Part shown: positions 17,037-25,228 of the stretch, piece after piece | How positions within the stretch are numbered: the first letter of the stretch is position 1 | Layout of the letters: every line of letters begins with the position of its first letter | From: Thermoplasmata archaeon | Lineage (GTDB): Archaea; Thermoplasmatota; Thermoplasmata; Thermoplasmatales; GCA-001856825 | Length of the DNA: 64,000 nucleotides | Direction: 5' to 3' | Assembly: GCA_023256475.1 (NCBI GenBank) | Contig: JAGDXP010000012.1 | Span: 62,001 to 126,000, forward strand | Translations under genes and position numbers: made by a program | The notes under the pieces: model-generated | What the model was told of the DNA's origin: nothing | Seen by the model: the letters and a program-made list of their open reading frames with translations, nothing else | Database searches by the model: none

Positions 17037-18659
17037 ATGAAAGAAATTAATGAAATAGCCAAGGAAATAGGTATTTTAGATAGTGAATTAGAGTTCTATG
17101 GAAGATACATGGCAAAAGTAAATCCAAAGATTCTCGAAAGATTAAAGGACAGAAAAAACGGGAAACTTATACTTGTAACAGCAATGAATCCCACATCAGC
17201 TGGAGAAGGTAAGACCACAACTACCATAGCACTTTCACAGGGATTGAGATATCTCGGCAAAAAAGTAATGATAACCTTGAGGGAGCCATCCCTGGGACCA
17301 AACTTCGGCGTCAAAGGTGGAGGTACAGGTGGAGGAAAATGTCAGGTTTTACCATCAGACGAAATAAATCTAAATTTCACCGGGGATTTCCATGCGATAT
17401 CAGCTGCGCATAACCTGCTATCCGCACTTATAAATAATCACATTTTCCATGGCAATGAGTTAAACCTTAACTTGAAGGAACTAAGATGGAAGAGGACCAT
17501 TGATATGAATGATAGATCTTTGAGAAGCATCATAGTTGGAATGGGAAATCAGGGGGGAGCTCTTGCGGAGGATTCATTCCTTATAACACCAGCATCTGAA
17601 ATTATGGCTATAATGGGTTTTGCTGAGAATTACAGGCAGCTGAAGGAAATGCTGGGGAATATAATAATAGGTTACGATAAGGAAGGAAAACAAATAAGAG
17701 CTAAGGACCTTAAAGCCCAGGGAGCCATGGCAGCGCTTCTTAAAAATGTTATAAAGCCAAACCTGGTACAGACCACAGAAGGTGTGCCAGCCTTTGTTCA
17801 CATTGGTCCATTTGGAAACATAGCACATGGTCATAACAGTGTACTGGCTGATAAAATTGCCTTAAAGCTAGCTGATTATGTAGTTACAGAGGCAGGTTTT
17901 GGCTCGGATTTAGGGGCTCAAAAATTTGTGGATATAGTATTAAGGAGGGGAGGATACAATATTGATTTAGCGGTCATAGTTATCACAATAAAGGCAATAA
18001 AGCATCACGGAGGAATGAAGAAGGAGGACAAATTCGAATACTTAGTTAAGGGAATGGAGAACGTTTATTATCATATTGAGAATATGAAAAGATATGGTGT
18101 ACCCGTTGTTGTATCACTGAATAAATTCAAGGATGATAAGGAAGAGGAAATTCAGTACATAAGAAAGGAATTGGAAAGCAGAGGAGTAGAATTTGCAGTC
18201 AATGAAGGATACCTAAAGGGTGGAGTAGGAGCTGCTGAACTGGCAAGCAAGGTTCTCAAGGTTTTAGATGAAGGTAGGGAAGTCAAAATAAAATTCACCT
18301 ATGAACCCACAGATAAAGTCAAGGATAAGATCGAAAAGATAGCAAAAATGGTCTATGGAGCAGAAGGTGTGGAATATTCTAAAAAAGCGTTATCAGTTCT
18401 GAAGGAAATTGATGAAAACAATCTGAATGATTTCGATGTGTGCATGGCAAAGACTCAATATTCCATATCCGATGACCCGAACAAGCTAGGGTGGCCAAAG
18501 AATTTCACCATAAAGGTGCAGGATATCATGCTATCTGGAGGAGTGAAATTCGCTGTGCCATTAACCGGAGAAATAATGACAATGCCCGGCCTGCCAAAGC
18601 ACCCGATTTCAGAAGAAGTTGACATAGATGATGAGGGAAACATACATGGATTACTCTGA
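17037..18659 (+). CDS. fhs: Formate-tetrahydrofolate ligase
   Basis: A 540-residue formyl-THF synthetase. The ATP loop is MNPTSAGEGKTTTTI near residue 50, followed by REPSLGPNFGVKGGGTGGG, TGDFHAISAAHNLL, and GQGALAEDS-like NQGGALAEDSF; the C-terminal MTMPGLPKHP matches the family. It joins formate to THF at the cost of ATP, or runs backwards to make ATP from 10-formyl-THF. Standard enzymes are about 555 residues, so this is full length. A GGTGA site precedes the ATG, and its 3' end overlaps the threonine deaminase start. Confidence 0.96.
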   Translation: MKEINEIAKEIGILDSELEFYGRYMAKVNPKILERLKDRKNGKLILVTAMNPTSAGEGKTTTTIALSQGLRYLGKKVMITLREPSLGPNFGVKGGGTGGGKCQVLPSDEINLNFTGDFHAISAAHNLLSALINNHIFHGNELNLNLKELRWKRTIDMNDRSLRSIIVGMGNQGGALAEDSFLITPASEIMAIMGFAENYRQLKEMLGNIIIGYDKEGKQIRAKDLKAQGAMAALLKNVIKPNLVQTTEGVPAFVHIGPFGNIAHGHNSVLADKIALKLADYVVTEAGFGSDLGAQKFVDIVLRRGGYNIDLAVIVITIKAIKHHGGMKKEDKFEYLVKGMENVYYHIENMKRYGVPVVVSLNKFKDDKEEEIQYIRKELESRGVEFAVNEGYLKGGVGAAELASKVLKVLDEGREVKIKFTYEPTDKVKDKIEKIAKMVYGAEGVEYSKKALSVLKEIDENNLNDFDVCMAKTQYSISDDPNKLGWPKNFTIKVQDIMLSGGVKFAVPLTGEIMTMPGLPKHPISEEVDIDDEGNIHGLL

Positions 18660-19878
18660 TGTGATTGCCCCAAAGAATATTGAAAGAGTGTATGAAGAGT
18701 TAAAGAGCGTAATAAAGTACACCCCTCTGGAGAGGAGCAGATCCATATCAGAAAAGATCGATGGAGAGGTGTTCCTTAAGCTTGAAAATCTCCAAAGGGG
18801 AGGCTCCTTTAAAATAAGGGGGGCCTATAATTTTCTCAACAATATCAAAAAGGATGTAATAGCGGCAAGTGCCGGAAATCACAGCCAAGGAGTTGCATTG
18901 GCAGCTAAACTGCTTGGCCTGCATGCAACCATTGTTATGCCAGAGTTTGCACCACCAGTAAAGGTTGAAGCCACTAAGAATTATGGTGCGGATGTAATTC
19001 TTTTCGGTAAAACATTTGACGAGGCAACGGAATTTGCAAAAGATATGGCAAGGCACCACGGACTTGTATTTGCACACGCATTTGACAATCCATTTGTTAT
19101 AGCCGGTCAAGGAACCATTGGGGTGGAAATACTGGATAAAGCCATGGATTCGGACTATGTTTTAATTCCAATCGGTGGAGGGGGCCTAATTTCAGGAATT
19201 TCATCTTATTTAAAAGAAAAGGGCTACAAGGGAAAGATTATAGGGGTTGAATCGGAAAAGGCTGCGTCCATGAAGCTAAGTTTCCAAAACGGATTCCCTG
19301 TCAAACTGGAATCAGTATCCACAATAGCTGATGGTATCGCCATAAAATCTCCATCAGAATTAACATTCAATCTTGCTAGAAAATATGTTGATGAAGTTGT
19401 AACAGTTTCAGACAATGAAATTGCCGAGGCTATGTTCATTCTTTTGGAAAGGGGAAAGATAGTAGCCGAGCCAGCTGGTGCAGCATCGGTTGCAGCGTTG
19501 CTAAGTGGAAAGGTTGATGGAAAAGGCAAGAAATCTATAGCACTCATATCGGGAGGTAACGTAGATCTGACCCTTTTAACTCAGATAATTGAGTATAATC
19601 TGCTGAAAATAGGCAGGGAATTTACAATAAAGTTTGTGCTCGATAATAGGCCAGGGGAGCTGAAGAAAGCAGTGGAGACCATAGCCAGCTTAAAATTAAG
19701 CATAGAGGAGCTGAATACAGAGCTGTTCTCATATGAAGTACCTGTGGGAAGGCAGATGGTCACCATGAGACTTAAGGTGTATGGAAACGAAGCACTGTCG
19801 AATCTTGTTGAAAATTTCAAGAAGTACGGCTTTGATATAATCGATATTAGAGGAATCGAAAATATTCCCCAGATGTAA
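18646..19878 (+). CDS. Threonine ammonia-lyase (deaminase) with C-terminal ACT-like domain
   Basis: A 410-residue fold-type II PLP enzyme that turns threonine (or serine) into 2-oxobutyrate (or pyruvate) and ammonia. The PLP Lys lies in GGSFKIRGAYNF, followed by SAGNHSQGVALAAK, and the phosphate loop is IGGGGLISGI. The last ~85 residues (from KFVLDNRPGELKKAV) form an ACT-like regulatory domain. The ATG at 18646 has GAGGG upstream and overlaps fhs by 14 bp; an ATG at 18628 and a GTG at 18661 are alternatives. It closes the operon, giving the cell a second threonine outlet beside TDH-KBL. The stop is followed at once by a strongly folding segment. Confidence 0.92.
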   Translation: MDYSDVIAPKNIERVYEELKSVIKYTPLERSRSISEKIDGEVFLKLENLQRGGSFKIRGAYNFLNNIKKDVIAASAGNHSQGVALAAKLLGLHATIVMPEFAPPVKVEATKNYGADVILFGKTFDEATEFAKDMARHHGLVFAHAFDNPFVIAGQGTIGVEILDKAMDSDYVLIPIGGGGLISGISSYLKEKGYKGKIIGVESEKAASMKLSFQNGFPVKLESVSTIADGIAIKSPSELTFNLARKYVDEVVTVSDNEIAEAMFILLERGKIVAEPAGAASVAALLSGKVDGKGKKSIALISGGNVDLTLLTQIIEYNLLKIGREFTIKFVLDNRPGELKKAVETIASLKLSIEELNTELFSYEVPVGRQMVTMRLKVYGNEALSNLVENFKKYGFDIIDIRGIENIPQM

Positions 19879-20033
19879 CAAGGGGAATCATTATCATCCC
19901 CTTTGACCCATCTGGGGATATGGGGTAAATTCTGGCCTCCTTATCATCGATGGGCGACACACCCTAACTCAGGGAGGGGCCCAATAACCCCTATAGTTCC
20001 CCGTCGTCCAGTGTTTTCATTTTTTCAAACACT
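19866..20033. other. GC-rich, highly foldable segment: possible non-coding RNA or terminator complex
   Basis: The space between threonine deaminase and queF holds nested inverted repeats. TCCCCAGATG (19866-19875) pairs with CATCTGGGGA (19909-19918). Inside it, AAGGGGA (19880-19886) pairs with TCCCCTT (19897-19903). GGCCTCC (about 19937) can pair with GGAGG-GGCC (about 19972) around a GGGCGACACACCC hairpin, and AGTGTTT (20010-20016) pairs with AAACACT (20027-20033). The core is roughly 55% G+C against a much lower local average, typical of stable RNA in AT-rich thermophiles. No tRNA, 5S, SRP or RNase P landmarks were seen. It could be a transcript from either strand or a compound 3' end for both convergent genes. 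Confidence 0.4.
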
Positions 20034-20070
20034 ATTCCAGTGGGAACATTGATATCTATTAAAATCACAT

Positions 20071-20457
20071 TTATATCTTTTGGTATCTGCTGGTTATTGT
20101 AGTCTTAAGCCCACCCCTAATATTAAAAGTCCCCCTGACAACAACAAACTTGGGGTTGGCATATCTGACTATATCCTCCAAGATTTTGTTCACAGCATTT
20201 TCCTGAAATATTCCAAGATTTCTATATTTATATAAATATAACTTAAAGCTTTTCAATTCTATAAGTTTCTTATCTGGAATGTAATCTACCTCTATCCTCG
20301 CAAAATCAGGCAAACCCGTTTTTGGGCAAACAGATGTGAATTCATCTGTTTCTATCTTAATAATGGTATTTTTGTCGGAATATGCAAAATCCACAGTATC
20401 TATTGGCCCCAATTCCAAGTTTCTTATATTATCCTGTAGATGTTCGTAAGTACTCAT
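20071..20457 (-). CDS. queF: QueF-family preQ0 reductase (7-cyano-7-deazaguanine reductase)
   Basis: A 128-residue T-fold enzyme. It has the thioimide-forming Cys44 in FTSVCPKTG, Asp51 in LPDFARI, the NADPH-linked motif ELKSFKLY (67-74), and Glu86 in IFQENAV. Bacterial QueF reduces preQ0 to preQ1 for queuosine. Archaea normally make archaeosine from preQ0, and the crenarchaeal QueF-like amidino enzyme has, as I recall it, a degraded ELKS motif; here the motif is intact. The residue before the substrate Glu is Gln85, where Bacillus QueF has His. It is divergent from the gene at 20515. Confidence 0.88.
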   Translation of the reverse strand: MSTYEHLQDNIRNLELGPIDTVDFAYSDKNTIIKIETDEFTSVCPKTGLPDFARIEVDYIPDKKLIELKSFKLYLYKYRNLGIFQENAVNKILEDIVRYANPKFVVVRGTFNIRGGLKTTITSRYQKI

Positions 20458-20514
20458 TCAACTGTAATACTAACTTATGAAAAATTTTTTCCGCTCATTA
20501 AGTATTATGTTTTA

Positions 20515-21438
20515 ATGAATTACAAAATTATCAGCAGAATTTTCGCAATAGCCATAGTGGTAGGCATACTTTACGTTTCCATGAACATAATTCTTCCCTA
20601 TTATTTTCCACAGACACCAAGGGAATCGGGGACGCATGTATATATCGGGGAAATTTACAATGGGAAAACCGAAAATATTAGCAGCGTAGCTTTTGATGTT
20701 TCAATATCCAGGGCGATTTTCAAAAGCGATTACATAACATATTCAGTATTCTCAATATGGGACAGCAACAGGAGTTACGACCAACTAGGCGTCGCTACCA
20801 TTAACGGGGAGGCCTTTGCAACTTATTCCTATACCGAAGTTGTTAATGGTAGCATAAAGTATGTTTTCAATCCAAAGTGGTTCCCATTGGGAAGTGGTGA
20901 TTATAGAGCCTTCATAAACGCATCCAATGGATTTATACATTTCACAATGGATGGAAAAAGTTTTATAGCAAGGACTGGCGCCAAATATTTATCCCTTAGC
21001 AAAAATGAAGATTTACTCAATGGAAGTTATGCAGGAACTACGGTGTATGAGGAAATATACAACTTTAAATGGAAAATGATACCAGTTGACTTCAATTTTA
21101 CGGATATTGAAGCAGATCAATCGCCAATTGTCAAATGGAATTTATTTTTACACAATGTTAGCTTTAATTATTCACAATATGTGTTCCAATTTTATAATAC
21201 AATAAACATTTACGATTCCATACCTTATTTCTTGAAAGGTTATGCATCGTCTAGTTTGAATAATTACATATTCAAAATTTCGGATTTTGATATTCATCTT
21301 TATTCGGGGATAAAATATTCCCTTATGCTGACTGCCTCCAATTACACTTACTATATACTGAATCCTTATAATGACTCTATTGCAAGTTCTGGAAGCATAG
21401 ATTTGCATGGAAATACCTGGCTTAATCTGACCCTATGA
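20515..21438 (+). CDS. Membrane-anchored extracytoplasmic protein, unknown
   Basis: A 307-residue protein starting MNYKIISRIF, with one N-terminal hydrophobic helix (about residues 8-27) that may be a signal anchor. The remainder is polar, Asn/Ser/Tyr-rich and beta-like with many N-x-S/T sites, as in cell-surface glycoproteins of this order. The frame stays open to 20440, but that extension lies across the queF promoter, so the ATG at 20515 is preferred. No domain was recognised. It stands alone just before the L7Ae operon. Confidence 0.75.
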   Translation: MNYKIISRIFAIAIVVGILYVSMNIILPYYFPQTPRESGTHVYIGEIYNGKTENISSVAFDVSISRAIFKSDYITYSVFSIWDSNRSYDQLGVATINGEAFATYSYTEVVNGSIKYVFNPKWFPLGSGDYRAFINASNGFIHFTMDGKSFIARTGAKYLSLSKNEDLLNGSYAGTTVYEEIYNFKWKMIPVDFNFTDIEADQSPIVKWNLFLHNVSFNYSQYVFQFYNTINIYDSIPYFLKGYASSSLNNYIFKISDFDIHLYSGIKYSLMLTASNYTYYILNPYNDSIASSGSIDLHGNTWLNLTL

Positions 21439-21501
21439 AAATATTTATAGTTTAAAGGATTACATTGAAGCCAATGACCGAAATATGAAGGAGGTAAGAA
21501 A

Positions 21502-21867
21502 ATGGTTGGAACATATGTTAAGTTTGAAACTCCAGGTGAGTTAAAGGAAAAGGCTCTGCAGTTAGTAGAAGTATCCAAAGAGACTGGAAAGGTTAAGAAG
21601 GGAACTAACGAAGTTACTAAGGTGGTTGAAAGGGGAGAGGCTAAGCTGGTAATTATTGCCGAAGATGTCGAGCCACCAGAGATAGTGCTTCACCTACCCA
21701 TGCTGTGCGATGAGAAAGGTATACCCTACTTATATGTAGCCAAGAAGGAAGACCTCGGAAAGAGGCTTGATCTAAAAAGTGCCGCCGCAGTAGCTGTTAT
21801 TGAGCCTGGAAATGGGAAGCAGCTGCTAGAAGAATTAACAAATAAGTTTAAAGAAATTAAGAAGTAA
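21502..21867 (+). CDS. rpl7ae: Ribosomal protein L7Ae
   Basis: A 121-residue kink-turn RNA-binding protein. [20 protein letters not shown] and [15 protein letters not shown] are diagnostic. In archaea it is part of the large subunit and also of box C/D and H/ACA guide complexes and RNase P. It opens the conserved archaeal cluster L7Ae-S28e-L24e-Ndk-IF5B. A GGAGGT site precedes the ATG by seven bases, and a TATA-like AAATATTTATAG lies near 21440. Confidence 0.97.
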   Translation: MVGTYVKFETPGELKEKALQLVEVSKETGKVKKGTNEVTKVVERGEAKLVIIAEDVEPPEIVLHLPMLCDEKGIPYLYVAKKEDLGKRLDLKSAAAVAVIEPGNGKQLLEELTNKFKEIKK

Positions 21868-21878
21868 GAGTGATAGAA

Positions 21879-22091
21879 ATGGTAGAAAATGATGCCATTC
21901 CTTGTGAAGTCTTAGAAATAATAGGAAGAACAGGGATGGCTGGTGAGGCTACTCAGGTCAAGATTAAAGTCCTTGCTGGACCTGATCAGGGCAGGGTTCT
22001 TACGAGGAACGTTATGGGTCCTGTTAGAGTTGGGGACATCCTGATGCTGAGGGAGACAGCTAGAGAAGCAAGAAAGCTGTCGGTTAGGTGA
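21879..22091 (+). CDS. rps28e: Ribosomal protein S28e
   Basis: A 70-residue small-subunit protein with the family landmarks [19 protein letters not shown] and the C-terminal [11 protein letters not shown]. The ATG at 21879 is chosen over a GTG three codons earlier because [14 protein letters not shown] matches the family length. It lies 11 bp after L7Ae in the translation cluster. Confidence 0.95.
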   Translation: MVENDAIPCEVLEIIGRTGMAGEATQVKIKVLAGPDQGRVLTRNVMGPVRVGDILMLRETAREARKLSVR

Positions 22092-22096
22092 TCTGA

Positions 22097-22375
22097 ATGG
22101 AAATCAGGTACTGCTCATTTTGCGGCAACAAGATTGAACCAGGAACAGGGAAAATGTTCGTAAGGAAGGATGGAACTATTCTGTTCTTTGATAAATCCAA
22201 GTGTGAAAAAAATTACCTTAAGCTTGGGAGGGAACCAAGGAAGGTAAGGTGGACAAAGGAGTTTGCTGAAACAAAGAGATCCCTTAAGTCAGAGCAGCAG
22301 AATGTTAATGATAAAAATGCCCCTGCAAAGACACCGGAAAGTTCCAATGATAACTTGGAAGATCAGAAGTCCTGA
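22097..22375 (+). CDS. rpl24e: Ribosomal protein L24e, with an altered zinc site
   Basis: A 92-residue large-subunit protein. [18 protein letters not shown] and [10 protein letters not shown] are diagnostic. Family members hold zinc with four Cys (CxxC and CxxxC); here the first Cys of the second pair is Asp32 (FFDKSKC), leaving Cys6, Cys9 and Cys36. The ~25-residue C-terminal tail is Asn-, Ser- and Asp-rich and probably disordered. The ORF lies five bases after S28e. Loss of one zinc ligand does not rule out function, since Asp can bind zinc. Confidence 0.94.
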   Translation: MEIRYCSFCGNKIEPGTGKMFVRKDGTILFFDKSKCEKNYLKLGREPRKVRWTKEFAETKRSLKSEQQNVNDKNAPAKTPESSNDNLEDQKS

Positions 22376-22387
22376 GCAGGTGGTATC

Positions 22388-22828
22388 ATGAGAACTTTGG
22401 TATTAATAAAGCCCGACGGGGTTCAGAGGGCAAAAATAGGTGAAATCATAAGAAGATTTGAAGAAAAAGGGCTGAAGATCGCTGCAATGAAGCTAATGAA
22501 GGTTAACAAAGAGCAGGCGGAAAGGCATTATGCTGTGCATAAAGGGAAACCATTTTACGATTCACTCATAAGCTATATAACATCGGGCCCTGTAGTGGCA
22601 ATGGTGCTGGAAGGCAAGGACGCTATTGAAGTTACGAGAAAGTTAGTTGGGGCTACTAATGGTGCCAAGGCTGAGCCAGGAACAATAAGGGGAGATTTCT
22701 CACTGAGCATTGACTTCAACTTGGTGCATGCAAGTGACTCGGAAAATTCTGCTTTATATGAAATACCCATTTTCTTCGATGAAAAGGAGATCATTGAATA
22801 TAAGAGGGTAGATGAAAATTGGTTGTGA
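22388..22828 (+). CDS. ndk: Nucleoside diphosphate kinase
   Basis: A 146-residue enzyme that transfers the gamma phosphate between nucleoside triphosphates and diphosphates through a phospho-His. LVLIKPDGVQRAKIGEI opens the protein, GATNGAKAEPGTIRGDF follows, and the active-site His lies in NLVHASDSENSA. In this conserved archaeal cluster it sits between L24e and IF5B. A GGTGGTATC stretch precedes the ATG. Confidence 0.97.
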   Translation: MRTLVLIKPDGVQRAKIGEIIRRFEEKGLKIAAMKLMKVNKEQAERHYAVHKGKPFYDSLISYITSGPVVAMVLEGKDAIEVTRKLVGATNGAKAEPGTIRGDFSLSIDFNLVHASDSENSALYEIPIFFDEKEIIEYKRVDENWL

Positions 22829-22834
22829 ATTTAA

Positions 22835-24562
22835 ATGTGGATAAGGCAGCCCATTGTTGGGGTTCTAGGTCATGTAGACCACGGAAAAACATCTCTGCTT
22901 GATAGAATCAGGGGTGGAATGGTCGCCGCCAGGGAGGCTGGCGGTATAACCCAGCATATAGGGGCTACCGAAGTCCCAATCGAAGAGATATATAGAATCT
23001 GTAAAGATATAATCGGTAAGAGAACTTTTAAAATCCCGGGATTGTTGTTTATAGATACACCTGGTCATGAATCATTTAGCTCCCTGAGGATCAGGGGAGG
23101 ATCCATAGCCGATCTTGCAGTATTAGTTATTGATATAAGAGAGGGAATAATGCCCCAAACTAAGGAATCTATTGAGGTTCTCAAGAAATTCAAAACACCT
23201 TTTGTCATAGCAGCCAATAAAGTGGATCTATTGGAGGGATTTTCAGGAGAGAAGGGGGCGTTCCTGATTTCATTGAAAAATATGGACCAGAGGAAGGTAG
23301 AGGTATTAGATGAAAGAATATATGATCTCGCCGGGCAATTATCACGAATAGGTATAAGTGCAGAAAGGTTCGACAGGATTCAAGACTTTACAAGGAACTT
23401 TGCAATAGTTCCGGTCTCCGCGAAGACCGGTTATGGTATTCCAGATTTACTTATGGTTCTTAGCGGCCTGGCCCAAACTTATCTCGAATCGCAGTTAAGG
23501 AACGAAAATGAAACTCCGGAAGGAACTGTATTAGAGGTCAGAGAAGAGAGGGGGATGGGCGAGGTTGCTGACGCCATACTCTACAATGGGATTCTCAGGA
23601 GAGGAGACACTATAATGATTGGCACCATTAATGGAGTTAAGGCCCTGAGAATTAAAGGGATGTTTAAGCCCAAACCCCTTGATGAAATTAGAGATCCAAG
23701 GGATAAGTTTTTGAGCGTAAATGAAGTTAGAGCTGCCTCTGGTGTTAGGTTATTATTACAGGGTGAAGGAGGAATAATACCGGGCAGCCCATTTAAAAAG
23801 GCGGAAGGTGATTTGGTAAAAATAAGAGAAGAAATAGAAAACGCCATAAAGGGATCCTTTAGACTAGAGCCTGAAGGAATTGTGGTTAAGGCAGATACCG
23901 TGGGCAGTCTTGAAGCTTTGGTATACGAATTATCTAGAATAAACATCCCAATTAAGAAAGCTGAAGTAGGTCCTGTCTCAAAAAGGGATTTTACAGATGC
24001 CAAAACAAACAATAAGATCGAAAATAAGATTATCGTAGCCTTTAATGTACCGGTCACGGTGAGGGAAGAGGGCGTAGAAGTCATTGAGGGTAACATAATT
24101 TATGGAATCAAGGATAAGATTGTTGAAGTAATAAACATGTTAAAGCAGAGAGAATTACAAGAAAAAAGAAAGCACATCACCTTCCCTGTAAAAATACAAA
24201 TTCTTCCTGACAGAATCTTTAGGATATCTAAGCCTGCTATTTTTGGGGTGAGAGTATTAGCAGGTACTCTAAGAGTAAAGACGCCTATGATGAGGAGCGA
24301 CGGTAGGGAGCTAGGCCATATAAAGAGCATGAGGAACGGTGACCAGTCTCTTGAGGAGGCAAAGCAGGGTGAAGAAATTGCAGTGGCCATGGACGATGTT
24401 ACTGTTGGCAGACAGGTCAAGGAAAATGACATACTGTATTCTAATTTAAATGAAAGTGATGTTAAGGCGTTGCAGGGGGAGGAACTCACATTAGATGAAA
24501 AGATGGTTTTAGATGAGATTATCAATATTAAAAGGAAGGAAAAGCCCTTCTGGGGTACATAA
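22835..24562 (+). CDS. infB: Translation initiation factor aIF5B (IF2-like GTPase)
   Basis: A 575-residue GTPase that promotes subunit joining and initiator tRNA placement. G1 is GHVDHGKTSLLD at about residue 11, G3 is DTPGHESF, G4 is NKVD, and GGITQHIGATEVP gives switch I. Beta-barrel domains II and IV and the typical GEEIAVAMDDVTVGRQ follow. Its length is normal for archaea, and no intein is seen. It ends the L7Ae cluster. Confidence 0.96.
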   Translation: MWIRQPIVGVLGHVDHGKTSLLDRIRGGMVAAREAGGITQHIGATEVPIEEIYRICKDIIGKRTFKIPGLLFIDTPGHESFSSLRIRGGSIADLAVLVIDIREGIMPQTKESIEVLKKFKTPFVIAANKVDLLEGFSGEKGAFLISLKNMDQRKVEVLDERIYDLAGQLSRIGISAERFDRIQDFTRNFAIVPVSAKTGYGIPDLLMVLSGLAQTYLESQLRNENETPEGTVLEVREERGMGEVADAILYNGILRRGDTIMIGTINGVKALRIKGMFKPKPLDEIRDPRDKFLSVNEVRAASGVRLLLQGEGGIIPGSPFKKAEGDLVKIREEIENAIKGSFRLEPEGIVVKADTVGSLEALVYELSRINIPIKKAEVGPVSKRDFTDAKTNNKIENKIIVAFNVPVTVREEGVEVIEGNIIYGIKDKIVEVINMLKQRELQEKRKHITFPVKIQILPDRIFRISKPAIFGVRVLAGTLRVKTPMMRSDGRELGHIKSMRNGDQSLEEAKQGEEIAVAMDDVTVGRQVKENDILYSNLNESDVKALQGEELTLDEKMVLDEIINIKRKEKPFWGT

Positions 24563-24630
24563 TAATGAATTCAATTTTATCACGGTTGCGTCAGTCATGA
24601 AAAGATTTTATTCTATTATTTATACAGGAA

Positions 24631-24807
24631 ATGATAAAGATGGAGTATCCTGAATATTGTTCATCATGTGGAATAGGGCTAGAAGGAAGGGGTGCAACTT
24701 TCTTTTTATGTCCAAATTGCGGACAGGAAACGATTGCGAGATGTGACAGCTGCAGAGAATTGTCCATAGCCTATGAATGTCCAAAATGTGGCTTCAGGGG
24801 GCCGTGA
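24631..24807 (+). CDS. Zinc-ribbon protein with four CxxC knuckles, upstream of EF-1beta
   Basis: A 58-residue protein. Eight Cys form four CxxC pairs at positions 10/13, 27/30, 38/41 and 50/53 (YCSSCG, LCPNCG, RCDSCR, ECPKCG), enough for two zinc sites. The layout and place directly before EF-1beta match the widespread archaeal small zinc-finger family typified by Haloferax HVO_2753. The start is ATG at 24631 (a second ATG three codons on is possible). The stop lies four bases before the EF-1beta start. Confidence 0.88.
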   Translation: MIKMEYPEYCSSCGIGLEGRGATFFLCPNCGQETIARCDSCRELSIAYECPKCGFRGP

Positions 24808-24811
24808 TAAT

Positions 24812-25081
24812 TTGGGAAAGGTCGCAGCAACAATAAGGGTTATGCCTGAATCTGAGGAAGCTGACATTTTCTCTATTAAGGATAAAATCTCTTCTCTGGT
24901 TAAGGGAGATTATTATATAGGCAGTATAAACATAGAGGATCTAGCCTTTGGTCTCAAGGCAATCAAGCTTGTAGTTGTAATGGATGACAAAGAGGGCTTG
25001 ATGGATAAACTTGAACAGAGCTTAAAGAGTGTTAATGGCGTAGGAGAAGTAGAAGTGGAGGAAGTTTCACTTATTTCATGA
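24812..25081 (+). CDS. Elongation factor aEF-1beta
   Basis: An 89-residue guanine nucleotide exchange factor for EF-1alpha, with GKVAATIRVMPESEEADI at the start and EDLAFGLKAIKLVVVMDD in the middle. The frame has an ATG at 24773, but that lies inside the zinc-ribbon gene and gives a non-family extension. The TTG at 24812 gives the canonical M-GKV start and the usual ~89 residues, so it is preferred. Confidence 0.92.
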   Translation: MGKVAATIRVMPESEEADIFSIKDKISSLVKGDYYIGSINIEDLAFGLKAIKLVVVMDDKEGLMDKLEQSLKSVNGVGEVEVEEVSLIS

Positions 25082-25228
25082 TTTTTGATTCTGAAATTTA
25101 TTAAATGAATTGTGCAAATTTTAACCTTCCCGCTATTATAAAATTAGGGTTATGGGCGTGCTCATAACAATGGTTTAATAGTTAATTCGATTTACAGTCC
25201 GGTATAATCTAATGGAGGTAGTAACAAG

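Noticed and set aside
19866-20033. SRP RNA, RNase P RNA or 5S rRNA in the folded segment
   Set aside because: The segment is too short for SRP or RNase P RNA, and none of their conserved motifs, nor those of 5S rRNA, was found on either strand.
24773-24811. ATG start for EF-1beta at 24773
   Set aside because: It lies inside the zinc-ribbon gene and adds residues that do not fit the EF-1beta family; TTG 24812 gives the canonical start.
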